Shown here piece after piece: positions 8,476 to 14,797 of a stretch of DNA of 18,990 nucleotides (positions are counted from its first letter, which is position 1; each line of letters begins with the position of its first letter). The translations under genes were made by a program, and so were the position numbers. The notes beneath the pieces were generated by a model. The model had not been told where the DNA came from and did no database searches. It worked only from the letters and a program-made list of their open reading frames with translations. Source of the DNA: a bacterium (lineage in GTDB: Bacteria > Desulfobacterota > S145-22); the NCBI GenBank assembly GCA_027073795.1, contig JALTEW010000353.1, positions 1-18,990 on the forward strand, in the 5' to 3' direction.

Positions 8476-9024
8476 TTATTCCAGGATAGTTGTTTTCTCG
8501 TAGGCCTCTTCGTAGGCCCTGATATTCTTCTCCGCGATCTTCCCAAACCTCTTTTTGAGAGGCCCTTCGAGGGCATCCTTTTCAAGGAGCCCCGTGACCT
8601 TGATCAAGGCCCCCAGCATGGTGGTATTGGTGATGGGGAGCTTCAGGATTTCCATGGCGATGTGAGTGGCATCCACCGTGGCGGTCTTTTGCGTGATCTT
8701 CAGAAGGTCTCGGATGTGTTTTCCATCATACTTGGTGTTGCAAATCAGGGTTCCGTCCGGTTTGAGGCCCTGTTCCACATGGGCGATGGTTAAAACGGAT
8801 GGATCCAGCACGATGACAACATCGGGTTCATAGATGTTAGCCCTTAACCGGATGGGGGCATCACTGATTCTGCAAAACGCAACGACCGGAGCCCCTCGGC
8901 GCTCCGGGCCGAAACTCGGGAAAGCCTGGGCATATTTACCGTGCTCAATTGCGGCAACGGCCATTAGTTCCGCAGACGTTACAGCTCCCTGCCCTCCTCT
9001 ACCATGGAAACGGATTTCTATCAT
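8476..9024 (-). CDS. porG: Pyruvate (2-oxoacid):ferredoxin oxidoreductase, gamma subunit
   Basis: First gene of the seven-gene operon, 182 residues. It opens with [21 protein letters not shown] (from residue 2), the gamma-subunit signature. [19 protein letters not shown] follows near 36-54 and [13 protein letters not shown] near 66-78. The gamma domain completes the active site and helps bind CoA in the OFOR superfamily. GGAAGGTG precedes the ATG by 8 nt. The family is certain; the substrate (pyruvate or another 2-oxoacid) is inferred from the associated alpha and beta subunits. Confidence 0.93.
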
Positions 9025-9054
9025 GGATATTCACCTTCCATTTGAATTTTACCC

Positions 9055-9083
9055 GTCATAGCAAAGTTTGCAGTTTGAGTCAA
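9055..9083 (-). promoter_or_regulatory. Candidate sigma70 promoter of the por operon
   Basis: On the minus strand TTGACT (9078-9083) and TATGAC (9055-9060) are separated by exactly 17 bp. Transcription would start near 9048, about 24 nt before porG. The spacer contains the perfect 11-bp palindrome GCAAAGTTTGC (9061-9071), which could bind a regulator. No terminator is visible between tatC and this promoter, so some read-through from tat is possible. Confidence 0.5.
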
Positions 9084-9101
9084 TGAAAAATTTACATTTT
9101 A

Positions 9102-9971
9102 TCATAATTTATCGGGCTTTTCAGGCTCTTCCCCAGGGAAAGGTCCCTCTTTTTCTTCCGATTCGGTTTCCTGTTCCCCTTTTTTCGCGTGGGACTTTTC
9201 TGGCTGGTCTCCCTCAGATTCCTCCTCTCCCTTTTCCTCTACCCTTTTTCTCCCAAAAATCTTGGCAACCCAGACGCTGATTTCATATAGGGCGAGAAGT
9301 GGTCCCGCCATCATCAACTGGGTCATGACATCCGGAGGGGTCAGAATAGCCGATACCACAAATACGAGGAGGATGGCATACTTTCTCTGCTTCCTGAGCA
9401 TTTTGTCGTTGACGATGCCAATTCGGGAGAGAAAGAGGACGAAGAGGGGGAGTTCAAAGATGACCCCGAAGGCAAAGAGGAGCTTGGCGCAAAACCCGAA
9501 ATATTCCTTGATAGTGGGCATGGGGCGAATGTATTCTGTGGCAAATCCCAGGAAGAACTTGAATCCAAAGGGGAAAACCACGAAGTAGCCAAAAAGGGCC
9601 CCTCCGACAAAGAAAAGAGAAGAAAAGAAAACAAACGGGATAACGTAACGCTTTTCATGCCTGTAGAGGCCGGGAGAGATAAAGGCCCATATCTCGTAAA
9701 GTACGATCGGAGAGGCCAAAAAGATCCCTGCCAGCAACGATACCTTCAGGTAGGTAAAGAATGCCTCGGGAAGGCTGGTAAAAATCAGCGTCGATTTGGG
9801 GGGCAGGGAAACAATAAGGGGTTTCATCAGAATTTCGAAAAGCTGCTTCGAGAAAAAATAACAGACCAAAAAGCCCACAGCGACGGCCGCGACGGAAATC
9901 AGCAAGCGGCGTCTCAGCTCTTCAAGGTGTTCCGTAAAGGGAATTTTTTCCTCTTCTGATACCGAGCTCAT
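9102..9971 (-). CDS. tatC: Sec-independent protein translocase TatC
   Basis: Inner-membrane receptor of the twin-arginine translocase, which recognises RR signal peptides of folded proteins, often Fe-S or molybdenum enzymes. The protein has 289 residues with six hydrophobic segments (about 24-44, 72-94, 110-134, 158-182, 197-211, 215-236). Family landmarks are HLEELRRR (15-22, with the conserved Glu at 18), FISPGLYRHEKR (97-108) and TPPDVMTQ (211-218). After the last segment it carries a hydrophilic tail of about 50 residues (241-289) rich in Glu, Lys and Pro, longer than in Escherichia coli TatC. Its start overlaps the tatA stop as ATGA and has no clear Shine-Dalgarno, so translation is probably coupled. 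Confidence 0.95.
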   Translation of the reverse strand: MSSVSEEEKIPFTEHLEELRRRLLISVAAVAVGFLVCYFFSKQLFEILMKPLIVSLPPKSTLIFTSLPEAFFTYLKVSLLAGIFLASPIVLYEIWAFISPGLYRHEKRYVIPFVFFSSLFFVGGALFGYFVVFPFGFKFFLGFATEYIRPMPTIKEYFGFCAKLLFAFGVIFELPLFVLFLSRIGIVNDKMLRKQRKYAILLVFVVSAILTPPDVMTQLMMAGPLLALYEISVWVAKIFGRKRVEEKGEEESEGDQPEKSHAKKGEQETESEEKEGPFPGEEPEKPDKL

Positions 9972-10348
9972 GGGGTAAAGTCTTGGGATTTTTCAGGGGG
10001 AGTATCTTCTCTGTCTGGGAGCTTCTGTGAAGAAGCCTCTTCGGGAGAGGTTTCTTCAGCCAAGGCATCTTCGGGCTGGACACCTTCAGACGGTTTGTCT
10101 TCAGTTGAGGCGGCTTTTCTGGAGGAAGAAGTCTCCTCTTCAACGGGGACATTTTCATCCACAGATGTCAGGTCGTTGAGATCCAGCTCGTTCAGCCCGA
10201 TATTTTCCTTGACCTCGTCCGTTGCCTTCTTAAACTCGCGCAAGGCCTTCCCCAGATGTTTGGCAAGTTCCGGAAGGCGCTTGGGGCCAAAAATAATCAG
10301 GGCAATGGCCAATATTACAAGCAATTCTGTCATGCCAATGCCGAACAT
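9968..10348 (-). CDS. tatA: Tat translocase subunit, TatA/TatB type
   Basis: A 126-residue single-span membrane protein: a short N-terminal hydrophobic helix (about 2-20), a hinge FGPKRLP (20-26), an amphipathic helix (27-47) and a long acidic tail. Glu8 and the Gly21-Pro22 hinge are typical of TatB, while Phe20-Gly21 is typical of TatA. Only one such gene is visible, so it may serve both roles. ATG 10348 is chosen over an in-frame codon at 10405 because GAGGGAG sits 9 nt upstream and the extra 19 residues would overlap the predicted promoter and precede the membrane helix. The tail from about residue 55 is low-complexity (Glu, Ser, Pro, Asp). Confidence 0.9.
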   Translation of the reverse strand: MFGIGMTELLVILAIALIIFGPKRLPELAKHLGKALREFKKATDEVKENIGLNELDLNDLTSVDENVPVEEETSSSRKAASTEDKPSEGVQPEDALAEETSPEEASSQKLPDREDTPPEKSQDFTP

Positions 10349-10376
10349 AAGTTCTACTCCCTCTTCCGCATGTAAG

Positions 10377-10405
10377 CTTATAACATAGGCGAAACTCTCC
10401 CGCAA
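10377..10405 (-). promoter_or_regulatory. Candidate promoter of tatA-tatC
   Basis: Minus strand TTGCGG (10400-10405) and TATAAG (10377-10382) with a 17-bp spacer. Predicted start is near 10370, giving a leader of about 22 nt that contains the GAGGGAG ribosome site. The -35 is weak. The diguanylate cyclase gene ends only 37 bp upstream, so read-through is also possible. Confidence 0.4.
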
Positions 10406-10442
10406 CTGGAGTGGAAAATAGAGAGAGTTTTCTCTTTCGGGT

Positions 10443-11444
10443 TTATATCAGGGCTTTTTCTGTCCGGATGCAATTTCGGCCGGAATGTTTGCAGAGGTAA
10501 AGGGCCTGGTCAGCCGCCTCGACGATGGCGTCTATTGATCCCTTCTCCAGGCTGTCCGCAATACCAAAAGAGGCGGTAACTTTCAGCTCAAGGCCTTTTT
10601 TTTCATCCGTGAAAAGGGTGGAATTGATGGTGTCGAGGATGCGTTGGGCAACAACCTGAGCCTTTCCCAGTGTGGTTTCAGGAAGCAGTACCGTAAACTC
10701 CTCTCCCCCGTATCGGAAAACGGCATCAATTTTACGTACCGTCTCTTTCAATAAACTGCCGAATCTCATCAAAACGGCGTCGCCTATCTGATGCCCGTAG
10801 AAATCATTGAAGCGTTTGAAATGGTCGATATCAATCATGATAACAGAAAAGGCATTCCCATAGCGCTTGGATCTTTCAAATTCCTGTTCGATGCGCTTAT
10901 TCCAGCTTCTCCGGTTCAGGAGTTGCGTTAAGGGATCAATCTGTGACTGGGATTCAAGATCCTTGATAACCTCTTCCTTTTCCGAGAGGTCTTTTTTGGT
11001 TTCGGCCAGGCTTTCCATAAGCTGGTGATTTGTTGCCTGAAGCTTTGTTACCTCATCAAGGAGTTTCTGCAATCCATCTTTATGATGTGCCTGGCCGGAA
11101 TACTCCAGGATGGAATCGACGGATCGGTCTATAGAAACAACATTTTCCCTGTTTTCTTCCTCGAACATAGAAATGGAAAGTTGCAGAGAGGAAAGAAGCC
11201 CTCCTGCTTCCGAAAGAACCGCCGAAAACTGTTGCTCGAGGTTTTTTTCATCTTCAACCAGATACTTTAGAACCCGGTCTTTTTTGAGCTTCCGTGCCGC
11301 ATCGATGAACTCACTTTCATAGACAAGGGGAGTAGGAAGGCGCTTGGAGGCAACAATACTTTTCAGTGCAGAACGTGCGATTTCAGCAATATCCCTGCTA
11401 AGATTTTTCAAGATTGTTTCCACCTTTTCTTTTCTATTATACAT
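10443..11444 (-). CDS. Diguanylate cyclase (GGDEF domain) with N-terminal helical region
   Basis: Predicted cytosolic enzyme making c-di-GMP from two GTP. The 333 residues have no obvious membrane segment. Residues 1-165 are helical, ending in a probable coiled coil (about 124-166) that runs into the DPLTQLLNRR entry of the GGDEF domain. The metal-site block IDIDHFKRFND (204-214), the active-site loop GGEEF (246-250) and the product-inhibition I-site RKID (237-240) are all intact, so it should be active and feedback-inhibited. The start is uncertain. ATG 11444 has no ribosome site and overlaps a candidate promoter, while GTG 11423 (residue 8) follows a purine-rich AGAAAAGAAAAG. Confidence 0.9.
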   Translation of the reverse strand: MYNRKEKVETILKNLSRDIAEIARSALKSIVASKRLPTPLVYESEFIDAARKLKKDRVLKYLVEDEKNLEQQFSAVLSEAGGLLSSLQLSISMFEEENRENVVSIDRSVDSILEYSGQAHHKDGLQKLLDEVTKLQATNHQLMESLAETKKDLSEKEEVIKDLESQSQIDPLTQLLNRRSWNKRIEQEFERSKRYGNAFSVIMIDIDHFKRFNDFYGHQIGDAVLMRFGSLLKETVRKIDAVFRYGGEEFTVLLPETTLGKAQVVAQRILDTINSTLFTDEKKGLELKVTASFGIADSLEKGSIDAIVEAADQALYLCKHSGRNCIRTEKALI

Positions 11445-11463
11445 ATTCCATATAATATTTCAA
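11436..11463 (-). promoter_or_regulatory. Candidate promoter of the diguanylate cyclase gene
   Basis: Minus strand TTGAAA (11458-11463), 16-bp spacer, TATAAT (11436-11441). The -10 coincides with codons 2-3 of the longest reading frame. If this promoter is used, the message begins near 11429 and translation must start further in, for example at GTG 11423. The remainder of the 146-bp divergent spacer (to 11590) shows only weak promoter-like sites for the plus-strand gene. Confidence 0.4.
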
Positions 11464-11590
11464 GAACACGTTAGAATTACGAAGAAGTTGGTGGGTAAAC
11501 AAGAAAAAAAGGCACAAAATAACAGCTGTCAAGATTGAAATCTCTGTCGCAAGCGTTTAGGATTCCTTAAACCTCAAAAAAGGAGTGCTT

Positions 11591-12301
11591 ATGGCAAAAA
11601 TAGCCGTTATTATACCCGGGGAATTGGATAAGGCAGCCCTGGATGCGCGCGTCCAACACATGAAACGTTATGTCACCTCACCGGATGAGGTTGTTCCCTT
11701 CACGTTTCAAGGGGAGGTCAGAGGGATTAAAACGGGAGCGGATGTCTCTCTTTTAGCGCAGGAAACCATGGAACTGACGGTTAGGGCTGAGCAGGAAGGA
11801 TGCGACGCGGTGGTGATTCATGGGATTTGCGATTTTGGTATCGAGGCAGCACGTGGGGCGGTCGATATACCGGTGGTGGGTCTGGGCTCGGCAGTCTTTC
11901 ACCTGGCCTGTCAATTGGGAGACCGCATCGGCGTGGTGAGCAAGAGTGATGCGACGATCCCCGAATTTACAAGACGGATCTGGCTCATGGGCTGCGCCGA
12001 CCGGATGACCTCCATGCGTCCCTTGAACATTGCCGAGCCAGCGTTGATTGACAAAAACCGTGAGCTGAAAAGGCGTTTTGTAGAAATCGCCAAGTATCAG
12101 ATCGATGTAGAGGGTGCCCAGGTGATTGTGGCAGGGTATTCAGCGATATTCGGTGTGCTTCCGGAGGGATCCCGGGAAGAGATTGAGGGAATACTTGGGG
12201 TGCCCGTGCTGGACGGCGTGCCGGTTGCCATCAAGACAGCGAAGATGTTGGCTGAGTTATCGCTGTTGCAGAGCCGAAAGACCTATCCCAAGAGGAAATA
12301 A
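11591..12301 (+). CDS. Aspartate/glutamate/hydantoin racemase superfamily protein
   Basis: A 236-residue cytosolic protein with the two-lobed Asp/Glu racemase fold. The start MAKIAVIIPG, VVIHGICDFGIEAARG (75-90), and the second-lobe segments DRIGVVS (111-117) and AQVIVAGYSAIFG (176-188) correspond to the hydantoin-racemase pattern. The first catalytic cysteine is present (Cys80). At the position of the second, usually G-C-A/G in this family, the sequence reads AGYSA, so Tyr183 replaces it. A classical two-cysteine racemisation is therefore doubtful. Decarboxylase or isomerase relatives that use one cysteine exist, so function is open. ATG 11591 is preferred because AAAGGAG lies 5 nt upstream; an in-frame GTG at 11585 overlaps that site. 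It stands alone on the plus strand. Confidence 0.8.
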   Translation: MAKIAVIIPGELDKAALDARVQHMKRYVTSPDEVVPFTFQGEVRGIKTGADVSLLAQETMELTVRAEQEGCDAVVIHGICDFGIEAARGAVDIPVVGLGSAVFHLACQLGDRIGVVSKSDATIPEFTRRIWLMGCADRMTSMRPLNIAEPALIDKNRELKRRFVEIAKYQIDVEGAQVIVAGYSAIFGVLPEGSREEIEGILGVPVLDGVPVAIKTAKMLAELSLLQSRKTYPKRK

Positions 12302-12768
12302 ATGTAAATAGACCGTCAGGGACGGAAAGATGAGAGGAGATATCTGAGGGCCTGTAGGTCACCTTCCTTCGGAGCACGCAGGGGTAAACGAGGAAATCCC
12401 CCCCTCATATCCCATCTCGTCCATCGCCGCTTTTAAACTTGTACATCTGCGAATAGCGGATACCTGCAGCCATTTCTTCCAACCGATCCTTGCTTAAAGG
12501 CGTGGTTTTGACGGAAGAGTTGATGCATTCGCAAAAAGCTGGGTTATGCCACAAGCGGCAAGCTATGAGGAATGAACTTCGCGACTTAAGTCCGAAAATT
12601 GGGAGAATCTTTTCAAGAAATGTCAGATTTTTGAAGGAAAACAAACCCTTAAACAGGGAACAACGAAAGAAATTCCTGAAATACCTGAACCGCCTTTATT
12701 GACATTTCACTTCTCTCTTCCTATAAAATCTTCAGCGCTTATAAAGATCCTGTGGTGGAAGGAAATCG
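12302..12768. other. 467-bp spacer without a convincing gene
   Basis: The spacer holds a 5-bp hairpin CCGTC-AGG-GACGG just after the racemase gene (no T-run), then AT-richer DNA and the promoter of the next gene at the right end. A plus-strand frame at 12490-12702 lacks a ribosome site. On the minus strand 12644-12405 is open for 79 codons, with a protein-like stretch (LSKDRLEEMAAGIRYSQMYKFKSG) but only a TTG start and no Shine-Dalgarno. It may be a decayed gene or a dispersed noncoding element. Confidence 0.4.
12699..12727 (+). promoter_or_regulatory. Near-consensus sigma70 promoter of the PaaI-type thioesterase gene
   Basis: TTGACA (12699-12704), a 17-bp spacer and TATAAA (12722-12727). 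The predicted start near 12734 gives a leader of about 35 nt. This is the best promoter match in the window. Confidence 0.75.
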
Positions 12769-13209
12769 ATGATGGAAAAGAAATTGAGAGAGACCTTCAT
12801 GCAGCGCGTTAAAGAGGAACCCTTCGCGAGGCGGTTCGGCATCGAGCTTGTCTCCATTGGAGAGGGCACATCGAAGGTGAGGTTGACCACTACACCGGAA
12901 ATGAATAACCTCTTTGACATGATTCACGGGGGAGCGATTTTTGCCCTGATCGATGAGGCGTTTGAAACGGCCTCCAATTCCCATGGCACTTTGGCCGTCG
13001 CCCTGAATATGAATATCACCTATCTCAATGCCCCGGCTCCCGGCGCCGTGCTGACCGCAGATGCGAGGGAAATCAACCGAACCCGTAAAACAGCCTCCTA
13101 TGACATCCGCGTGACCGACGACCAGGACACCCTCATCGCTGTATGCAGCGCCCTCGTTTATCGGAAAGGAAAACCGCTGCCTTTTCTCGAACAAAAATCG
13201 GATGAATAG
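12769..13209 (+). CDS. PaaI-family acyl-CoA thioesterase (hotdog fold)
   Basis: A 146-residue single-domain hotdog protein predicted to hydrolyse acyl-CoA, probably an aryl- or medium-chain acyl-CoA. The diagnostic block is MIHGGAIFALIDEAFETASNS (from residue 46), where HGG starts the long central helix and an acidic residue in the helix serves catalysis. NMNITYLNAPAPG (83-95) matches the following strands of PaaI/YbgC relatives. GGAAGGAAA precedes the tandem ATG ATG; either may be used. It has its own strong promoter and no close partner downstream (179-bp spacer), so it is likely monocistronic. The substrate is not predictable. Confidence 0.88.
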   Translation: MMEKKLRETFMQRVKEEPFARRFGIELVSIGEGTSKVRLTTTPEMNNLFDMIHGGAIFALIDEAFETASNSHGTLAVALNMNITYLNAPAPGAVLTADAREINRTRKTASYDIRVTDDQDTLIAVCSALVYRKGKPLPFLEQKSDE

Positions 13210-13388
13210 CTGTTTTTTTAATGTACTCTAAAAAAGGCAGAATGAGACGGCAATGGAAAAGGCTTCAAGCTCAAAGCGTACGCGTCCTTCGACTGGAGAA
13301 GCGTTTAAAGCTTATGTTTTTTGCTTCAGCTTTTAGCCTTCGACTTATAAAAGCCACTATGTCTTAAACACATTCAGGGTCTTTTATT
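13210..13388. repeat. Spacer with imperfect inverted repeat and a repeated 9-mer
   Basis: AAGGCTTCAAGCTCAAAGC (13259-13277) faces GCTTCAGCTTTTAGCCTT (13323-13340) as an imperfect inverted repeat. CCTTCGACT occurs twice (13286-13294 and 13337-13345), and GCGTACGC (13276-13283) is a palindrome. There is no coding signal. This could be a remnant of a dispersed intergenic element or a structured leader or terminator. Confidence 0.35.
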
Positions 13389-14066
13389 ATGTCTAACATG
13401 AACCACTATCTCCAGCCCACTTTCTTTATGGACTGGGACCATCCGGATATCCTAACCCTGTCCAAATCCCTTACCAGAGGCGCTGACAATGAGGGAGAAA
13501 AGGCCAAGCAACTCTTCTATTTTGTGAGGGATGAAATCCGCTACAATCCTTATTCCCCCTTTGAAAAAAGGGAAGACTACCAGGCCCATCTCATACTGAA
13601 ACGGAAAGAAGGTTACTGTATCCAGAAGGCCATTGTCTTGGCTGCCCTGGCAAGGGCCTGCGGGATTCCTGCCAGGTTACGCCTTGCCGATATTCGGAAC
13701 TATCTATCCCCTCCCAAACTTTTGGAGATGATGGAAACAGACATCTTCTACTTCCATGGATACAACGAACTGTTTCTCTGGAACCGCTGGATCAAGGTCA
13801 CCCCCACCTTCGATATACGAATGTGCCAACGTATTGGTCTCGTCCCTGTCGAATTCGATGGAACCCACCCCGCCCTGTTTCACTCCCACACCCGGGACGG
13901 GCGGCTTCATGTGGAATACGTCCGTCAACGGGGATATTATGCCGATTTTCCGTTCGACGAAGTCATCAAAGGCTTCTACGATCTCTATGGAACCGAGATA
14001 ATAAGGCGCTGGGAAGAGGTAAGTAGGCAAAACAGACAAAATTTTCTAAACGGTGAAAAGCCATGA
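13389..14066 (+). CDS. Transglutaminase-like domain protein
   Basis: A 225-residue protein of the transglutaminase/cysteine-protease-like superfamily. The catalytic triad is readable in order: Cys77 in EGYCIQKAIVLAALARACGIP, His123 in FYFHGYNELFL and Asp142 in VTPTFDIR. This matches the bacterial transglutaminase-core pattern, in which GYC...A...R..GIPAR is diagnostic. No signal peptide or membrane segment is seen, so it should be cytosolic and may hydrolyse or transfer an amide or peptide bond. Substrate unknown. Only a weak AGGG precedes the ATG. Its last four bases (ATGA) overlap the start of the next thioesterase gene, suggesting the two act together. Confidence 0.85.
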   Translation: MSNMNHYLQPTFFMDWDHPDILTLSKSLTRGADNEGEKAKQLFYFVRDEIRYNPYSPFEKREDYQAHLILKRKEGYCIQKAIVLAALARACGIPARLRLADIRNYLSPPKLLEMMETDIFYFHGYNELFLWNRWIKVTPTFDIRMCQRIGLVPVEFDGTHPALFHSHTRDGRLHVEYVRQRGYYADFPFDEVIKGFYDLYGTEIIRRWEEVSRQNRQNFLNGEKP

Positions 14067-14485
14067 ACGAAAAGAAAAAAATTACCTTTGCCATCCCCAT
14101 TCGCTTCAGGGACCTGGATGCCATGGGGCACGTCAACAATGCCACGTTTCTGACCTATTTCGAGGAAGGGCGCACGGAGTTTTTCGTTCGGGTCCTGAAG
14201 AGTAAATCCGTGAAAGATTTCCCTTTCATCCTTGCCCAGGTGACATGCAGATACATTCACCCTATCAAACTAAACGAAAAGATTGTTCGGGAAGCTGTGT
14301 GGATTTCCAGAATTGGGGCCAAGAGTTTCAACTTTGCCTACGAGATCTACCGTGATGGCGACCCTGAATGGCTCTTCAGCACGGGTGAATCGGTACAGGT
14401 TTATTACGACTACGACAGGGGAACAAGCCTTGAAATCCCAGAAAGTTTCAGACAGATAGTGGACCCTTATGTCAATAAATCTTAA
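14063..14485 (+). CDS. 4HBT/YbgC-type acyl-CoA thioesterase
   Basis: A 140-residue hotdog thioesterase of the 4-hydroxybenzoyl-CoA type. The active-site segment IRFRDLDAMGHVNNATFLTY (from residue 13) contains the conserved D-x-D-x-x-G-H-V-N pattern, with Asp19 the likely nucleophile or base. The middle block RYIHPIKLNEKI (63-74) fits the dimer strand. It is translationally coupled to the transglutaminase-like gene. It is distinct from the PaaI-type gene at 12769, which uses an HGG motif. Substrate chain length cannot be inferred. Confidence 0.88.
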   Translation: MNEKKKITFAIPIRFRDLDAMGHVNNATFLTYFEEGRTEFFVRVLKSKSVKDFPFILAQVTCRYIHPIKLNEKIVREAVWISRIGAKSFNFAYEIYRDGDPEWLFSTGESVQVYYDYDRGTSLEIPESFRQIVDPYVNKS

Positions 14486-14735
14486 GAGCAACGCTAATGT
14501 CATATCAACTATCAACTAACGCATATAAATATGCACATTTTCATGCTAACTCTTTCGGCTGGGTGCCCTAAATACAGGGGAAGCGTGGCTATCCTCCCCA
14601 AAAATCCTAAAAAAACGGTAAGACTTCGATTACGTAGAAGGTGATGTTAAAAACAACCGTGTCCCCTGTTTCCACAAAAATCTGCCGGAACTTTTTTCAA
14701 AGCTAATAAATTTCACATCACCGCGCTAATTTACC

Positions 14736-14764
14736 TTGACACACCCTCTGCTTTCCTTTAAAAC
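14736..14764 (+). promoter_or_regulatory. Candidate sigma70 promoter of the aldehyde dehydrogenase operon
   Basis: Consensus TTGACA (14736-14741) with TAAAAC (14759-14764) after a 17-bp spacer. The start would fall near 14771, inside the palindrome described next, about 27 nt before the ATG. Confidence 0.55.
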
Positions 14765-14790
14765 TTAAAAAATATTTAAGTTTTAAAGGA
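14754..14790. promoter_or_regulatory. Perfect 16-bp inverted repeat over promoter and ribosome site (operator candidate)
   Basis: TCCTTTAAAACTTAAA (14754-14769), loop AAATA, TTTAAGTTTTAAAGGA (14775-14790): 16 of 16 positions pair. It covers the predicted -10, the start site and most of the Shine-Dalgarno (AAAGGAGG, 14785-14792). If transcription starts near 14771 the left arm is not in the message, which favours a DNA operator for a dimeric repressor. If it starts upstream, the RNA hairpin would mask the ribosome site. Confidence 0.7.
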
Positions 14791-14797
14791 GGATCAA

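Larger units (their letters stand above)
14486..14797. other. 312-bp spacer with inverted repeats and the dehydrogenase promoter
   Basis: There is no coding signal. It contains the palindrome GCATATAAATATGC (14521-14534), and an inverted pair ACAGGGG (14574-14580) / CCCCTGT (14663-14669) with an inner pair ACGGT (14614-14618) / ACCGT (14656-14660). AAAAATCCT plus an A-run (14600-14615) resembles the sequence at 17678. The right end holds the promoter and operator listed separately. Confidence 0.4.

Noticed and set aside
2999..9024. Complex I (NADH:quinone oxidoreductase) operon
   Set aside because: Only NuoE/F-like and a truncated NuoG-like gene are present, with no membrane subunits or NuoB/C/D; the HydB-type cluster set and Por neighbours point to a soluble enzyme.
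9968..10405. Longer TatA frame starting at 10405
   Set aside because: The added 19 residues overlap the predicted promoter and have no ribosome site, while ATG 10348 has GAGGGAG at proper spacing and gives the canonical N-terminus.
12490..12702. 70-codon plus-strand frame in the racemase-thioesterase spacer
   Set aside because: No ribosome site, basic low-information sequence, and it runs up to and into the promoter of the next gene.
14521..14534. Palindrome GCATATAAATATGC
   Set aside because: Short, AT-rich and far from any start codon or promoter; could easily be chance.
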